DNA of 64,000 nucleotides from contig NZ_LMIK01000005.1 in assembly GCF_001428685.1 (NCBI RefSeq), forward strand, positions 664,504-728,503, read 5' to 3'. This stretch comes from Lysobacter sp. Root76 (GTDB lineage Bacteria > Pseudomonadota > Gammaproteobacteria > Xanthomonadales > Xanthomonadaceae). This document shows positions 34,463-42,882 of this stretch, in pieces; the stretch's first letter is position 1, and each line of letters starts with the position of its first letter. The notes beneath the pieces were generated by a model that searched no databases, was not told the origin of the DNA, and was given only the letters and a program-made list of their open reading frames with translations. The position numbers were made by a program, and so were the translations under genes.

Positions 34463-34640
34463 GGGAGGCTCCGGATCGATTGCCGCGCGAGGCAGCGGGA
34501 TGCCAGTGTGGCGATCCGGCATCCCCGATCCTTGCCCGTTTCAACGCTTTATTTGCACATTCCACCGTGCGGGACGCTAGGGTCGGATTGTCGGGACATA
34601 CTGTTTGCCCTGCCCGGCGAGTACAGATGGGAGGCCTCCG

Positions 34641-35582
34641 ATGCAGCCGAACGAAGATGCCAGGATGATCCTGGAGACCCTGCCCAAGGACATCGCGCAG
34701 GCTATCGCCAGGCAGGCAGTTACTGCCGGCGACCACCTGACCGGCATCCCGGCCCTCTCATTGCACCGTCGGCACGGCCCCACGGATCCGGTGCCATGCA
34801 TCTACCCCCTCGGGCTGGTCCTGATCGCACAGGGCGCCAAGCAGGTCCTGATCGGCGACCGCATCCTGAACTACGCACCGGGACAGTCCATGGTCGTATC
34901 GCTGGACCAGCCCGTCATCTCGCACGTCACCCGTGCGACGGTGCATGAGCCCTTTCTCGGCCTCTTGCTCAGGTTGGACTTGCGACAGATCGCAAACGTG
35001 GCGTCCGAAATGGAAACCCCGTCTACGTCGGGTCCCGACCCGCGCGGGATTTCGATCGAGCCACTCGAGCCTGCGTTGTTGGAAGCCTTGCTGCGGCTGG
35101 TTCGTGCTCTCGACGAGCCGGAGATCACCGCCAACCTCGCGCCATTGATCGAGCGGGAAATCGCCATTCGCCTGCTGCGGGGGCCACATGGCAGACATCT
35201 TCGCCAGTTGCTGTTGGAGGAATCGCCCGACCAGCAGATCGGCCGTGTCGTCGCCTGGATGAAGCAGAACTTCGGCACAACGTTCCGGGTCGAGGACTTG
35301 GCCAACCGCGCAAACATGAGCGGCACCGCGTTCCGCAAGCATTTCCGCGAACAGACCGGAATGAGCCCGCTGCAATACCTCAAGCAGCTCCGGCTGCAGG
35401 AGGCGCGCCAATTGATGTTGAACCAGGGCGTGGATGCGGGGCGAGCGGCAGGCATCGTTGGCTACCAGAGCGCTTCCCAGTTCAGCCGTGAGTACGGACG
35501 ACTCTTCGGGGCGCCACCCCAGAGGGACCTGCGGCGGATGCGTGGTCGCAAGCAGGGCGCAGGAAGTACGTTGTCCGTCTGA
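34641..35582 (+). CDS. AraC family transcriptional regulator
   Basis: 313 aa from the ATG at 34641 with GGGAGG upstream. N-terminal AraC_N-type domain (about 15-185; PLGLVLIAQGAKQVLIGDR) and C-terminal double HTH (about 205-305; FRVEDLANRANMSGTAFRKH, GYQSASQFSREYGRLFGAPP). Divergent from hydrolase C. AraC_N regulators of this type commonly control short-chain dehydrogenases and hydrolases next door. Confidence 0.9.
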   Translation: MQPNEDARMILETLPKDIAQAIARQAVTAGDHLTGIPALSLHRRHGPTDPVPCIYPLGLVLIAQGAKQVLIGDRILNYAPGQSMVVSLDQPVISHVTRATVHEPFLGLLLRLDLRQIANVASEMETPSTSGPDPRGISIEPLEPALLEALLRLVRALDEPEITANLAPLIEREIAIRLLRGPHGRHLRQLLLEESPDQQIGRVVAWMKQNFGTTFRVEDLANRANMSGTAFRKHFREQTGMSPLQYLKQLRLQEARQLMLNQGVDAGRAAGIVGYQSASQFSREYGRLFGAPPQRDLRRMRGRKQGAGSTLSV

Positions 35583-35907
35583 TACGGGCTTGCCCGGCAA
35601 GGGGCGATGTCCGCTTCGGGCCGTAAGCCGTCATTGCATATCACGCGAAACCGATCGCCGCCGGCGAGCTGATCATCACTGATCGGGGCGGTGATGCATT
35701 GCCCCCGGTGCGAGCAATTGCCTAAGCGGTGAGCAGCTCTGGTGCGATTCGACTCGGGTCGAATCGCTCAATTCATGATTTTAGCTGTTGAAATATCGAG
35801 GAAACGAAAGTCGCTAGTACCTAAAATGGGGCTCTCCGGAGCCCCATTTTTTAATTTTTTGGCTGCTTCCGACCCAAAGCGGACTTCGCGCCAGCCACCA
35901 AGGCAAG
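35583..35907. other. 325-bp gap with two half-copies of the AGCGGAC motif and a terminator
   Basis: Half motifs TGTCCGCTTCGGGCC (about 35608-35622) and CTTCCGACCCAAAGCGGACT (35866-35885) flank an AT-rich stretch with the terminator at 35823. A 60-codon open frame here is overlapped by the terminator and has no ribosome-binding site, so I do not call it a gene. Confidence 0.5.
35823..35852. terminator. Bidirectional intrinsic terminator
   Basis: A perfect 12-bp stem AAAATGGGGCTC/GAGCCCCATTTT with a TCCG loop, T-rich on the plus side and A-rich (T on the minus strand) on the other. It can end both the AraC transcript and the minus-strand lipoprotein transcript from 35908. Confidence 0.88.
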
Positions 35908-36690
35908 TCAGTAATCGAGCGTGAAGCGACGCTGCGCGGGATCCCAATGGATGGGGATGCGCTCGCCTTTCGGCAAAGGCTCTTCGGCGGATGGATCGCA
36001 GTCGCCGCTGCACAGGCCCACCATCAGCTCGGCCTCGCACTCCCACTCGCCGGGCTTCGCGCCGGGCAGCCGGCGGCAGGATTCCTTGCGCGCGTCGAAC
36101 ACCTTGCCGTGGATGGTCGCCGATCGCCCAGTGGCGGTCAGCGTGATCGGTAAACCTCCGGCGTCTTCGAGCCGCTCGTACATCTCCATCGCGAGACGGC
36201 GCACGTCCGCGGCCGACGGCTCGTCGTCAGGCGCGGGCGCGCCTGCGACCGGAGCACTTTTGCTTTCGGCCACGTCAGGAACGACGGCCATGGGCGCCGT
36301 GGCGGAATCCGTGGTCGCCGTGCTCCGTCCTCCGAGCTGCGACGCCAAGGCCGTAGCCCACTGCAGCTCAAAGCCGGTGGGTACTTTCAACAGTAGCCAG
36401 CCTTCGCCACTACGACCTTCGAGCGGCAGTCCGTAACGCTCGATGAGCACCAGCGCGTCGTCCATGTTGTCGCTATCGGGCTTTACCACGACGCGCCCCG
36501 GGAGGTTGGTACCCGGAGGATCCCCCGTGGCCTCACGTGCGAACGCGTTGCCTTCGACGACAAGCGCCGTACCCTGGTACTGCACGTACTCGTTTCCTTG
36601 GGGATGGCTCCCGCAGCCAACCAGCAGCGCGACACTCAGGAGCCAGCTGGCCGCGCGTCCGCCGCGCGGCATCCATCGTACGAAGTGCAT
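35908..36690 (-). CDS. Hypothetical lipoprotein
   Basis: 260 aa, family not recognised. Signal sequence with lipobox (WLLSVALLVGC). The mature part has a Ser/Ala/Pro-rich linker (about 120-165), a helix (DVRRLAMEMYERLEDAGGLP) and a C-terminal beta-rich domain with five cysteines around CEAELMVGLCSGDCDP. GGGGGAT lies 6 bp before the ATG. The cysteines suggest disulphides in the periplasm. No neighbouring operon partner. Confidence 0.75.
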   Translation of the reverse strand: MHFVRWMPRGGRAASWLLSVALLVGCGSHPQGNEYVQYQGTALVVEGNAFAREATGDPPGTNLPGRVVVKPDSDNMDDALVLIERYGLPLEGRSGEGWLLLKVPTGFELQWATALASQLGGRSTATTDSATAPMAVVPDVAESKSAPVAGAPAPDDEPSAADVRRLAMEMYERLEDAGGLPITLTATGRSATIHGKVFDARKESCRRLPGAKPGEWECEAELMVGLCSGDCDPSAEEPLPKGERIPIHWDPAQRRFTLDY

Positions 36691-36899
36691 ATGCGATCCC
36701 CCTTGACGCCGTAGCAGCGCCGCCCGGCAGGCAGCATGCCCGCGGATCCGGGCACCGGCAATCGGGCTGCGATGGCGACAGGTGTGCGCATCGCCGGCAT
36801 GGCCTTTATCGAAGCTGCGGTTCCGGCCTTGCAGACCTTATTCCGCGTCGCCGGCATCGCAGCGATCGGGAAAGAGGCCCGACGCTTCGCCGCAGCGCC

Positions 36900-37556
36900 C
36901 TACGGCTCGAACCGTTCGCTGGTGTCCATCCGGATGCCGCGCAGTCGCACCGTTTCCAAGTGCGCTGCGTAGTTGGATTCCGCGAAGTAGCCGATGAGCA
37001 CGGAGCGGCGGCGTAGATCGCCCGGATTGCGGCTGCCCGCGTGGGCCAGGTCGGCGTCGAACACCAGAATGTCGCCCGCAGCGCCCGCGAGTTGCGTGCC
37101 CCGGGATTCGTCGTCGGGGCCGAGCGGCGGTGCGTCGCGTGTCGGGCGATGGCTGCCGGGCACGAGACGGGTCGCGCCGTTGTCTGCGCCGTAATCGTCG
37201 AAGAAGGCCAGCGCGTTCACCGTATCGCCGGGCCGCTGCGCCGAGAGGTCGCGATGCAGCCCCTGGTGGCCGCATCCCGGCAAGGGCTCGCGACCCTCGA
37301 CCTGCGCCAGGAAGAACCGTTCGCCGATCAGCGCGCCGACCGCGGCCAGCAAGCGCGGCAGCCGGCAGACCGCCTGCACGGTCGGATAATGGTCCAGCAG
37401 CGAATGACGCCAGCCCGGATCGCGCGGGACCGGCCATTGCTCCGATGGCTGCACGCCCACATCGAATGCGCGGCGGAGATCGGCCAGCCACTGCGCCGGG
37501 ATTTCGCGGCGCAGCAGGACGTATCCGTCCCGATGGAGTTGCTCGCGGTCGATCAT
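36900..37556 (-). CDS. Phytanoyl-CoA dioxygenase (PhyH) family protein
   Basis: 218 aa from the ATG at 37556; the open frame continues to 38375 but would run antisense through the ArsR/SRPBCC genes. Fe(II)/2-oxoglutarate features: H-x-D in GCGHQGLHRDLSAQ, distal His in FDADLAHAGSRN and the Arg in RRRSVLIGYF that binds 2-oxoglutarate. ATRLVPGSHRP is the PhyH family hallmark. Hydroxylates an unknown small molecule; bacterial PhyH proteins often tailor natural products. Confidence 0.88.
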   Translation of the reverse strand: MIDREQLHRDGYVLLRREIPAQWLADLRRAFDVGVQPSEQWPVPRDPGWRHSLLDHYPTVQAVCRLPRLLAAVGALIGERFFLAQVEGREPLPGCGHQGLHRDLSAQRPGDTVNALAFFDDYGADNGATRLVPGSHRPTRDAPPLGPDDESRGTQLAGAAGDILVFDADLAHAGSRNPGDLRRRSVLIGYFAESNYAAHLETVRLRGIRMDTSERFEP

Positions 37557-37745
37557 GGGCTTCCGGCTTCGCCTGCGCGTGCCGGTTCTTTTACCGGTTC
37601 GGTGCGTGGAAAGACAGCCCGAAGACGGACCAAACGTGATGAGCGGCCGCTCGGGCGCGGGCCGCCACTCGCCACGAGGCCGGCGCCGGCTGCGATTCGC
37701 GCCCATGCGGCCATCCGCTTGCAAAGCGCCTGCGCGTATTCTACA

Positions 37746-37763
37746 GTGAACCATATGGTTCAC
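37746..37763. promoter_or_regulatory. 18-bp perfect palindrome over the ArsR start codon
   Basis: GTGAACCATATGGTTCAC is fully self-complementary and contains the ATG at 37755. A TATTCT -10-like hexamer at 37737-37742 would start transcription almost at the ATG, implying a nearly leaderless mRNA. The palindrome is a natural autoregulatory site for the ArsR-type protein it overlaps; the inference rests on position and symmetry. Confidence 0.6.
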
Positions 37764-38117
37764 TATCAAGCCCGTCTCGACGCAACCTTCGCCGCGCTCT
37801 CTGACGTCACCCGACGCGGCGTGCTCGAGCACCTGGGCGGCTCGGAAGCCTCCATCACCGATCTTGCCGAAAAATTCCACATGACCCTCACGGGCATGAA
37901 GAAGCACGTCAGCGTCTTGGAGCAGGCGGGGCTGGTGACCACGGAGAAGGTCGGTCGTGTACGGACCTGCAAGCTCGGACAGCGCCGACTGGAAGAAGAA
38001 GCCGCCTGGATCGAGCGGCACCGTCAGCTCTGGAGTGCGCGCTTCGACGCGCTCGACCAGATAGTCGAACAATTGAAACGCGAGGAGAAGGCAGATGCCA
38101 AAGGGAAACGAAGGTAG
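37755..38117 (+). CDS. ArsR-type winged-helix regulator paired with SRPBCC protein
   Basis: 120 aa. Starts ARLDATFAALSDVTRRGVLE, the hallmark of the ArsR subgroup linked to AHSA1/SRPBCC proteins; HTH in ITDLAEKFHMTLTGMKKHVS and wing EQAGLVTTEKVGRVRTCKL. No metal-site cysteines are present, so it is not an arsenic or metal sensor of the ArsR type. Start chosen at the ATG in the palindrome because homologues start at this point. Overlaps the SRPBCC gene by 23 bp. Confidence 0.9.
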   Translation: MVHYQARLDATFAALSDVTRRGVLEHLGGSEASITDLAEKFHMTLTGMKKHVSVLEQAGLVTTEKVGRVRTCKLGQRRLEEEAAWIERHRQLWSARFDALDQIVEQLKREEKADAKGKRR

Positions 38118-38595
38118 TCCCGCCGTCGTGAACCGTACCGTTGTGGAGCGCAAGTCCGACTGCGAATTCGTCGCGACGCGAACGTTCGATGCTCCCGCGC
38201 GCATCGTCTTCGAAGCGTGGCGCAGGCCCGAATTGTTCAAGCAGTGGTGGGTTCCGGCATCGGCGGACCTGTCGCTGCTCTCGTGCGAAATGGATGTTCG
38301 CACCGGGGGCAAGTATCGCCTTGTGTTCCGCCATCCGGCCTTCGATGAGCCGATGGCGTTCTTCGGCACGTACACGGAAGTAACGCCTCACGAGCGCATC
38401 GTGTGGACGAACGAGGAAAGCGATCAGGGCGCGGTGACCACGGTAACGTTCGAAGAAAATGCTGGTAGGACGCTGGTCACCTTGCACGAACTCTATCCCA
38501 CGGCAGCGGCCCTCGACGAAGCCCTCGCCGGTTCGGCGGAAGCCCTGCCGCAACAGTTCGCGCAGCTGGATGAGTTGCTCGCAGGTGGATCGTGA
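38095..38595 (+). CDS. SRPBCC (AHSA1-like) domain protein
   Basis: 166 aa, one START-like/AHSA1 domain (about 20-160): FVATRTFDAPARIVFEAWRR at the N-terminus, then LFKQWWVP and the late QLDELLAG helix. Binds a hydrophobic ligand or acts as a co-chaperone-like protein; unknown ligand. Translated with the ArsR gene, which overlaps its start, so the pair is a regulator and its effector or target. Confidence 0.88.
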   Translation: MPKGNEGSPAVVNRTVVERKSDCEFVATRTFDAPARIVFEAWRRPELFKQWWVPASADLSLLSCEMDVRTGGKYRLVFRHPAFDEPMAFFGTYTEVTPHERIVWTNEESDQGAVTTVTFEENAGRTLVTLHELYPTAAALDEALAGSAEALPQQFAQLDELLAGGS

Positions 38596-38753
38596 CCATC
38601 GACGTATCCGCAAAGGCAGGTACGGTAGCCGGTCCGGACGGCCGCCAGGCGTCGTTCGGATTGTGGAGTGCAGAGCTGACGGGACAGGAGCGCAGGGGCG
38701 CCATCGGCCCTGGAGCCGCTGGCTAGGCGCCCATAAATTGCCGATACTCGAAT

Positions 38754-38779
38754 GGGGCTCATCCGAGCCCCTTCCTTTT
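38754..38779 (+). terminator. Intrinsic terminator after the ArsR/SRPBCC unit
   Basis: Stem GGGGCTC/GAGCCCC with loop ATCC, then TTCCTTTT. Same stem as the terminators at 26927 and 35827; like 26927 it is preceded by GCGCCCATAA. Confidence 0.8.
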
Positions 38780-38807
38780 CCGACAGATCGCCTCCCGGGT
38801 GCCCCTG

Positions 38808-39674
38808 ATGCGTTGTGCGGTCCTTTCGTTTTTTCTACTGGTCTCGTTCGGTGCCGACGCGGTCGTCATTCGGGACGACGTCCCCGATATGCGGTATCGG
38901 ATGGCCGTCTCCGAATTCCCGGCTTTGGCCGACGTGCCGGGCGAGGGCCATGGGGTCCTGATCGCACCGCGGTGGGTGCTGACCGCGGCCCACGCGGTTA
39001 GCTGGCAGGAAGCGGTGGATGTGGTCGCCGTCGGCGGCACTCCCTATGCCGTGAGCCGTGTCGTCGTCCACCCGGACTACAAGAAGCCGCCCCAGTCCAT
39101 GATCGACGCGGCGATCAAGTCGGGCGATTGGACGGCCTTTCTGGCGTTCATGACCGCTTCCGACGACATCGCCTTGATCGAGTTGGCCGAACCGGTGCGC
39201 GACGTGGCCCCCGCGCGCATCTACAGCGAATCGGCGCTGGGCAAAGTCGTGCGCATCATGGGGCGGGGTGCCACCGGGAAGGGCTCTCAGGGGCATCATC
39301 CGCACGGCCCGAACAGGACCGATCTGCGTCAGGGCTACAACGAGATCAGCATCTCCGAAGGCCGATGGATCGGATACACCTTCGACCCGCCGCCGGCAGC
39401 GCTTCCCCTGGAGGCCTCGTCGGGCAACGGCGACAGCGGCAGCCCTATGCTCGTCGCCGTAGGCAAGGAATGGCAGGTGGCCGGGATCTCCGCATGGAAG
39501 CACGTGCAGGGCAACCCGGTGGAAACCTGGCCGGGCAAATACGGACAGACCAATTACGGGGTGCGGGTGGAGCACTACCGCGACTGGATAGAGAAGACGA
39601 TCGCGACGTTCGGGAAGTTGCCGGATCCAAACACCGGAATCCAAAAAAGCCCCGTGACGCATCGGGATCGATAG
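38808..39674 (+). CDS. Secreted trypsin-like (S1) serine protease
   Basis: 288 aa from the ATG at 38808 (a GTG three codons earlier is possible). Signal peptide RCAVLSFFLLVSFGADA. Chymotrypsin-fold triad: His in WVLTAAHAVS, Asp in SDDIALIELAEP, Ser in SSGNGDSGSPML. Exported protease without pro-region or extra domains; likely extracellular or periplasmic. Stands alone between the terminator at 38754 and the convergent membrane-protein operon. Confidence 0.9.
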   Translation: MRCAVLSFFLLVSFGADAVVIRDDVPDMRYRMAVSEFPALADVPGEGHGVLIAPRWVLTAAHAVSWQEAVDVVAVGGTPYAVSRVVVHPDYKKPPQSMIDAAIKSGDWTAFLAFMTASDDIALIELAEPVRDVAPARIYSESALGKVVRIMGRGATGKGSQGHHPHGPNRTDLRQGYNEISISEGRWIGYTFDPPPAALPLEASSGNGDSGSPMLVAVGKEWQVAGISAWKHVQGNPVETWPGKYGQTNYGVRVEHYRDWIEKTIATFGKLPDPNTGIQKSPVTHRDR

Positions 39675-39722
39675 GCAGGCTCGCTAGCCGCGCTTCGTGC
39701 GCCAGCCCCGCGCGGCGTGAAC

Positions 39723-39983
39723 TCAGCCCGTGTCGCCCTCGATGCGCTGCACGCGCTTGCGGTATGCCGTCACGTTATTGCCGTCGATCTCCGTCTCCTG
39801 CGTCCCTGTCACCTCGTCGATCTTGTCGTCCGAGCCGGTCACCGGTTTGGCCTCGACGGCCGTTTCGCGCTCGAACGCGTGCGATTTGTCGGTGTTGCGG
39901 TAGTACCGGTACAGGGTCCAGTACAGTCCGGTGGCGCCGGCCGGGCCGAGCAGGAGCAGCCATAGTCCGCTGTCGTCGCTCAT
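39723..39983 (-). CDS. Small single-helix membrane protein in SPFH operon
   Basis: 86 aa, family not recognised. One membrane helix near the N-terminus (LWLLLLGPAGATGLYWTLY) followed by an acidic soluble tail. Overlaps the zinc-ribbon gene by 4 bp (ATGA), so it is translationally coupled and likely works with the zinc-ribbon and SPFH proteins. Confidence 0.7.
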   Translation of the reverse strand: MSDDSGLWLLLLGPAGATGLYWTLYRYYRNTDKSHAFERETAVEAKPVTGSDDKIDEVTGTQETEIDGNNVTAYRKRVQRIEGDTG

Positions 39984-41293
39984 GACGAGGCCCCCACGAT
40001 CCACAGTGCAATGCCTTCAAGGATGGTGCCGACGGTGATCGCGGCCATGAGCAGCTTCCACTGCTGCACTGGCACGCTGCCCATCGTCTCGCCGGTGCGG
40101 CCGTTCACGGCGATGTAGTGCAGCAAGCCGCCGTTGCGGCCCGGCTGATGATACGAATACAGCCACACCGGCAGGTACATCGACACCCAGCGCGTGCCGT
40201 GGACGTCGAGCCGCTCCTGCTCCCAGCGCACGCCGCGATCGAAGCGGTTCACCGATGCCTCGACCTGGGCGCGGGCGATCGACAGGAGTTGGTCCTCCAG
40301 GCGTGGAAGCAGGTGCTGCACGTCGGCGTTGCGCTTCTCCGAACTGAAGCCTGACAGATAGGACGCGTTCCACTTCACCGCATTCTTGGTGTCGAACGGC
40401 AGGATCGTGTTGATGATGTTGTTGGTGTTGACCTTGGTGTCCAGGTTGCCGCGCTCGGTGGAGGATTCCAGCGGCAAGTCGTCCACGGTGAAGTCGACGT
40501 GCCGCTCCACCTGATAGACGTCCGCGTCGTAGTAGGTCTTTTTCTTGTCGCCGGTGCCGCGCGTGTAGCGGCGTGTTTCGATCTCGCCCTGGCCGGCGAT
40601 GTCGGCGCTCGCGTTGCCGTCGACGATCATGTAGGGCAGGTAGACGCCGACGACGTTCTCGGGCGTGAACTGTTCCTTGAATGCCTTCAGCGCGAACAAG
40701 CGTCGCTTGTCCACGAACTGGCGAATGCGCGCGACCGCGTCCTCCTTCCTGATGTGGAAGGGCAGCACCGCGTCCGGCACCGCGCCGTTGTCCACCTGCT
40801 CGTTGACGCCGAAGACGTGTCGGCACCAGTGGCACCGGGCCGTCATCGCGTTGTCGGTATTGACCGTCACCTCGGCGCCGCAGCCGGTGCACTTGAAGGT
40901 CATCAGGCTGGCGGCATCGGCCGCGATGTCGCGCGCCCCCGAAGCGACGACCGTGCCCTTGAGCTGGTCGATGCCCTCGCCGAGCCCGAATTCCTCCTCC
41001 ACCCGCGCGCCATGCCATACATTCCGGCAGTACAGGCAGATCAGCAGGTCGCCGCCCGGCTTTTGCCGGATATCGGTCGCACCGCATTTCGGGCAGCGGT
41101 TGAGGCCGTCCTTGAGCTCATCGGAGGACGTATCGATGGCGACCGGGTCGGGCGCCAGCAACTCGTCGCGGATCGGCTGCGGCAACGTCGCCGGGTCGAT
41201 CGGCGAACTGCCAGGCAAGGGCGGCACGTCCTGCGGCGACCCCGGGCCGGTAAGCGGCGGCAACGGCGGCGGCGAACTATTGGCGTTCGACAT
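39980..41293 (-). CDS. TFIIB-type zinc-ribbon membrane protein
   Basis: 437 aa. Pro-rich N-terminus, two zinc ribbons (CPKCGATDIRQ to ICLYCRNVW at about 68-90; FKCTGCGAEVTVN to CHWCRHVFG at about 132-160), a large soluble beta-rich domain (about 175-400) and one C-terminal membrane helix (LLMAAITVGTILEGIALWIV). Proteins of this architecture sit beside SPFH proteins in actinobacteria and some proteobacteria; their job is not known. 21 bp after the SPFH gene. Confidence 0.82.
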   Translation of the reverse strand: MSNANSSPPPLPPLTGPGSPQDVPPLPGSSPIDPATLPQPIRDELLAPDPVAIDTSSDELKDGLNRCPKCGATDIRQKPGGDLLICLYCRNVWHGARVEEEFGLGEGIDQLKGTVVASGARDIAADAASLMTFKCTGCGAEVTVNTDNAMTARCHWCRHVFGVNEQVDNGAVPDAVLPFHIRKEDAVARIRQFVDKRRLFALKAFKEQFTPENVVGVYLPYMIVDGNASADIAGQGEIETRRYTRGTGDKKKTYYDADVYQVERHVDFTVDDLPLESSTERGNLDTKVNTNNIINTILPFDTKNAVKWNASYLSGFSSEKRNADVQHLLPRLEDQLLSIARAQVEASVNRFDRGVRWEQERLDVHGTRWVSMYLPVWLYSYHQPGRNGGLLHYIAVNGRTGETMGSVPVQQWKLLMAAITVGTILEGIALWIVGASS

Positions 41294-41314
41294 GATGCTT
41301 GCGCGGCTCCCGGC

Positions 41315-42466
41315 TTACAGGCCCAGCGCCTTGGCTTTGAGCGCGTCGTAGTCGGTCTGGGTGATCAGGCCGAGATCGAGCATTTCCTTGGCTTTCTTCA
41401 ATTTCGCGACCGGGTCTTCGGCCGCCGGTGCGGCCGGCGCAACCGGCTGCTGCAAGCTGCCGATACCTCCGACCATGCCCGTCGCCATGCCCACGCCCAT
41501 GATGCCCGCCGCGCCGCCGTTTTCGCCCGCCGACTGGATGCCCGCGGCGACACTGGCCTGCAAATTGGAATTGCCGCGCGAACCGGACAGCGCGTCGGCG
41601 CGCTGCACGGTCTTGAGCAGTTCCCGGGTGTTGGCGTCGTACTCGATGGAGACGATGGCGGTCTTGACGATGGCCAGGCCGCGGTCGGATCTCCACTGGT
41701 AGCCGGCCTCCACCGCATCGGACAGGCTCTTGGCGAAACCAAGCGAGTCCTGCTGGAGCTTGGTGATGCGATTGCCCTTGTCCGGGTCGTTCGTGTACAG
41801 GCTGAAGGCCGGCGCGAGCGAACCGACCACTTCGTTGAAGAGCTGGCCGGCGGCGGCGTTGTCGATGTCGGTGAAATCGAAGACCTGGCCCGTCTGGAGA
41901 TACGCGGCCGGCACGAAATTCTTCACGAACAGGATCGGGTCGACGATCTTCAGGGTGTAGGAGCCGCGCGTCAGCGCGCCGACCTGGGTGCCGATGAAGC
42001 CGTCGTTCCAGTAGATCTCGGACTGCGTACCGAAGCGGTTATCCGGCAGTTCCTTCAGCGAGACGAAGAAGGCGGCCTGCTGCGAGCCCGGCTGGCCGCC
42101 GAACTTGAAACGCTCCCAGCTCTGCTTGATGAGCGAGCTGACCAGGCCGTCGCCGGCGAAGACCGATTGCGAGTTGAGGTCGTCGGATTTCCATTCGTAG
42201 CCGCCCGGCTCGGCGGCGAAGCCGGTGATCGCGCCGTCCTGGAACAGCAGCAGCCCGTAGCCCTCGGGGACGACGATCTTCGAACCGTTGGTGATGATGT
42301 TCGAGGAGCCCTTCGTATTCGAACCGCGTCCGGCATTGGTGCCGCGCGGCACGGCGGCGAACAGCGCCGCGGTCGCGGGCAAGCCTTCCGGAACCGTATA
42401 GAAGTCCTTCCACTGGTCGGCGAGCACGCCGCCGATCGAACCCGCCACTGCCTGCACCAGACCCAT
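41315..42466 (-). CDS. SPFH/YdjI-type (virion core-like) protein with SHOCT tail
   Basis: 383 aa. No membrane helix. An SPFH/band-7-like core (about 55-300; IVVPEGYGLLLFQDGAITGF, GSYTLKIVDPILFVKNF) of the YdjI group. A Gly/Ala/Met-rich linker follows (about 305-345), then a C-terminal SHOCT motif (AKLKKAKEMLDLGLITQTDY). Scaffold-type protein that could organise a membrane platform with the zinc-ribbon and small membrane proteins encoded after it. First gene of the minus-strand operon, divergent from the bufferin cluster. Confidence 0.87.
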   Translation of the reverse strand: MGLVQAVAGSIGGVLADQWKDFYTVPEGLPATAALFAAVPRGTNAGRGSNTKGSSNIITNGSKIVVPEGYGLLLFQDGAITGFAAEPGGYEWKSDDLNSQSVFAGDGLVSSLIKQSWERFKFGGQPGSQQAAFFVSLKELPDNRFGTQSEIYWNDGFIGTQVGALTRGSYTLKIVDPILFVKNFVPAAYLQTGQVFDFTDIDNAAAGQLFNEVVGSLAPAFSLYTNDPDKGNRITKLQQDSLGFAKSLSDAVEAGYQWRSDRGLAIVKTAIVSIEYDANTRELLKTVQRADALSGSRGNSNLQASVAAGIQSAGENGGAAGIMGVGMATGMVGGIGSLQQPVAPAAPAAEDPVAKLKKAKEMLDLGLITQTDYDALKAKALGL

Positions 42467-42882
42467 GACATCTCCCCGCGATTCTTTGGCCGGGCACCGT
42501 ACCCGCCTTGCTCGGCGGAACTATACAGTCCCGAACGGCATGCCGGAGGCGCCGGGCGAGGCGGGATGAGCGCTACGGCGGCGGTCCGTCGGTCATCGAA
42601 TGCCGCCGCCAACAGGCCGTGCCGCCGTAAGCGCCCGTCTGGGCCGTCCTCCGCTTCGTACGGGTGGCGGCCCGGCTTCCTTTTGGGGCCTGAATTCAAG
42701 GCCCGGCCCGCGGGTGCGCTCCGACAGCGCGATCCGCCCGCCGGCTTTGTATCCGAATGTATCCAGCGCCCGGATAGCCAACTTTCCAGACAAATCCCCG
42801 CTTTGCCCGACACCTGCGCGATACCCCGGAGGCTCGTAATCGCCTCAACGAAAACACGCGGCCCGGCCGCCGGGAGTACACG
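42467..42882. other. 416-bp divergent regulatory region (SPFH operon / bufferin cluster)
   Basis: It holds no convincing gene. It contains the direct repeat at 42748 and the GGGAG ribosome-binding site of the DoxX gene. I could not assign sigma-70 or ECF-type promoter elements with correct spacing. Confidence 0.5.
42748..42764 (+). promoter_or_regulatory. Direct repeat TGTATCC-GAA-TGTATCC
   Basis: Two identical 7-bp boxes with 10-bp periodicity, 119 bp upstream of the DoxX-like gene. OmpR-family response regulators typically bind two direct repeats one helical turn apart, and such a regulator is encoded at the end of this gene cluster (48393). Confidence 0.45.

Noticed and set aside
35742..35924. 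60-aa plus-strand open frame
   Set aside because: The terminator lies inside it and there is no ribosome-binding site.
37041..37754. N-terminal extension of the ArsR gene
   Set aside because: It runs antisense through the PhyH gene; homologues start at the ATG in the palindrome.
37557..38375. N-terminal extension of the PhyH gene
   Set aside because: It is antisense to ArsR/SRPBCC and unlike any PhyH N-terminus.
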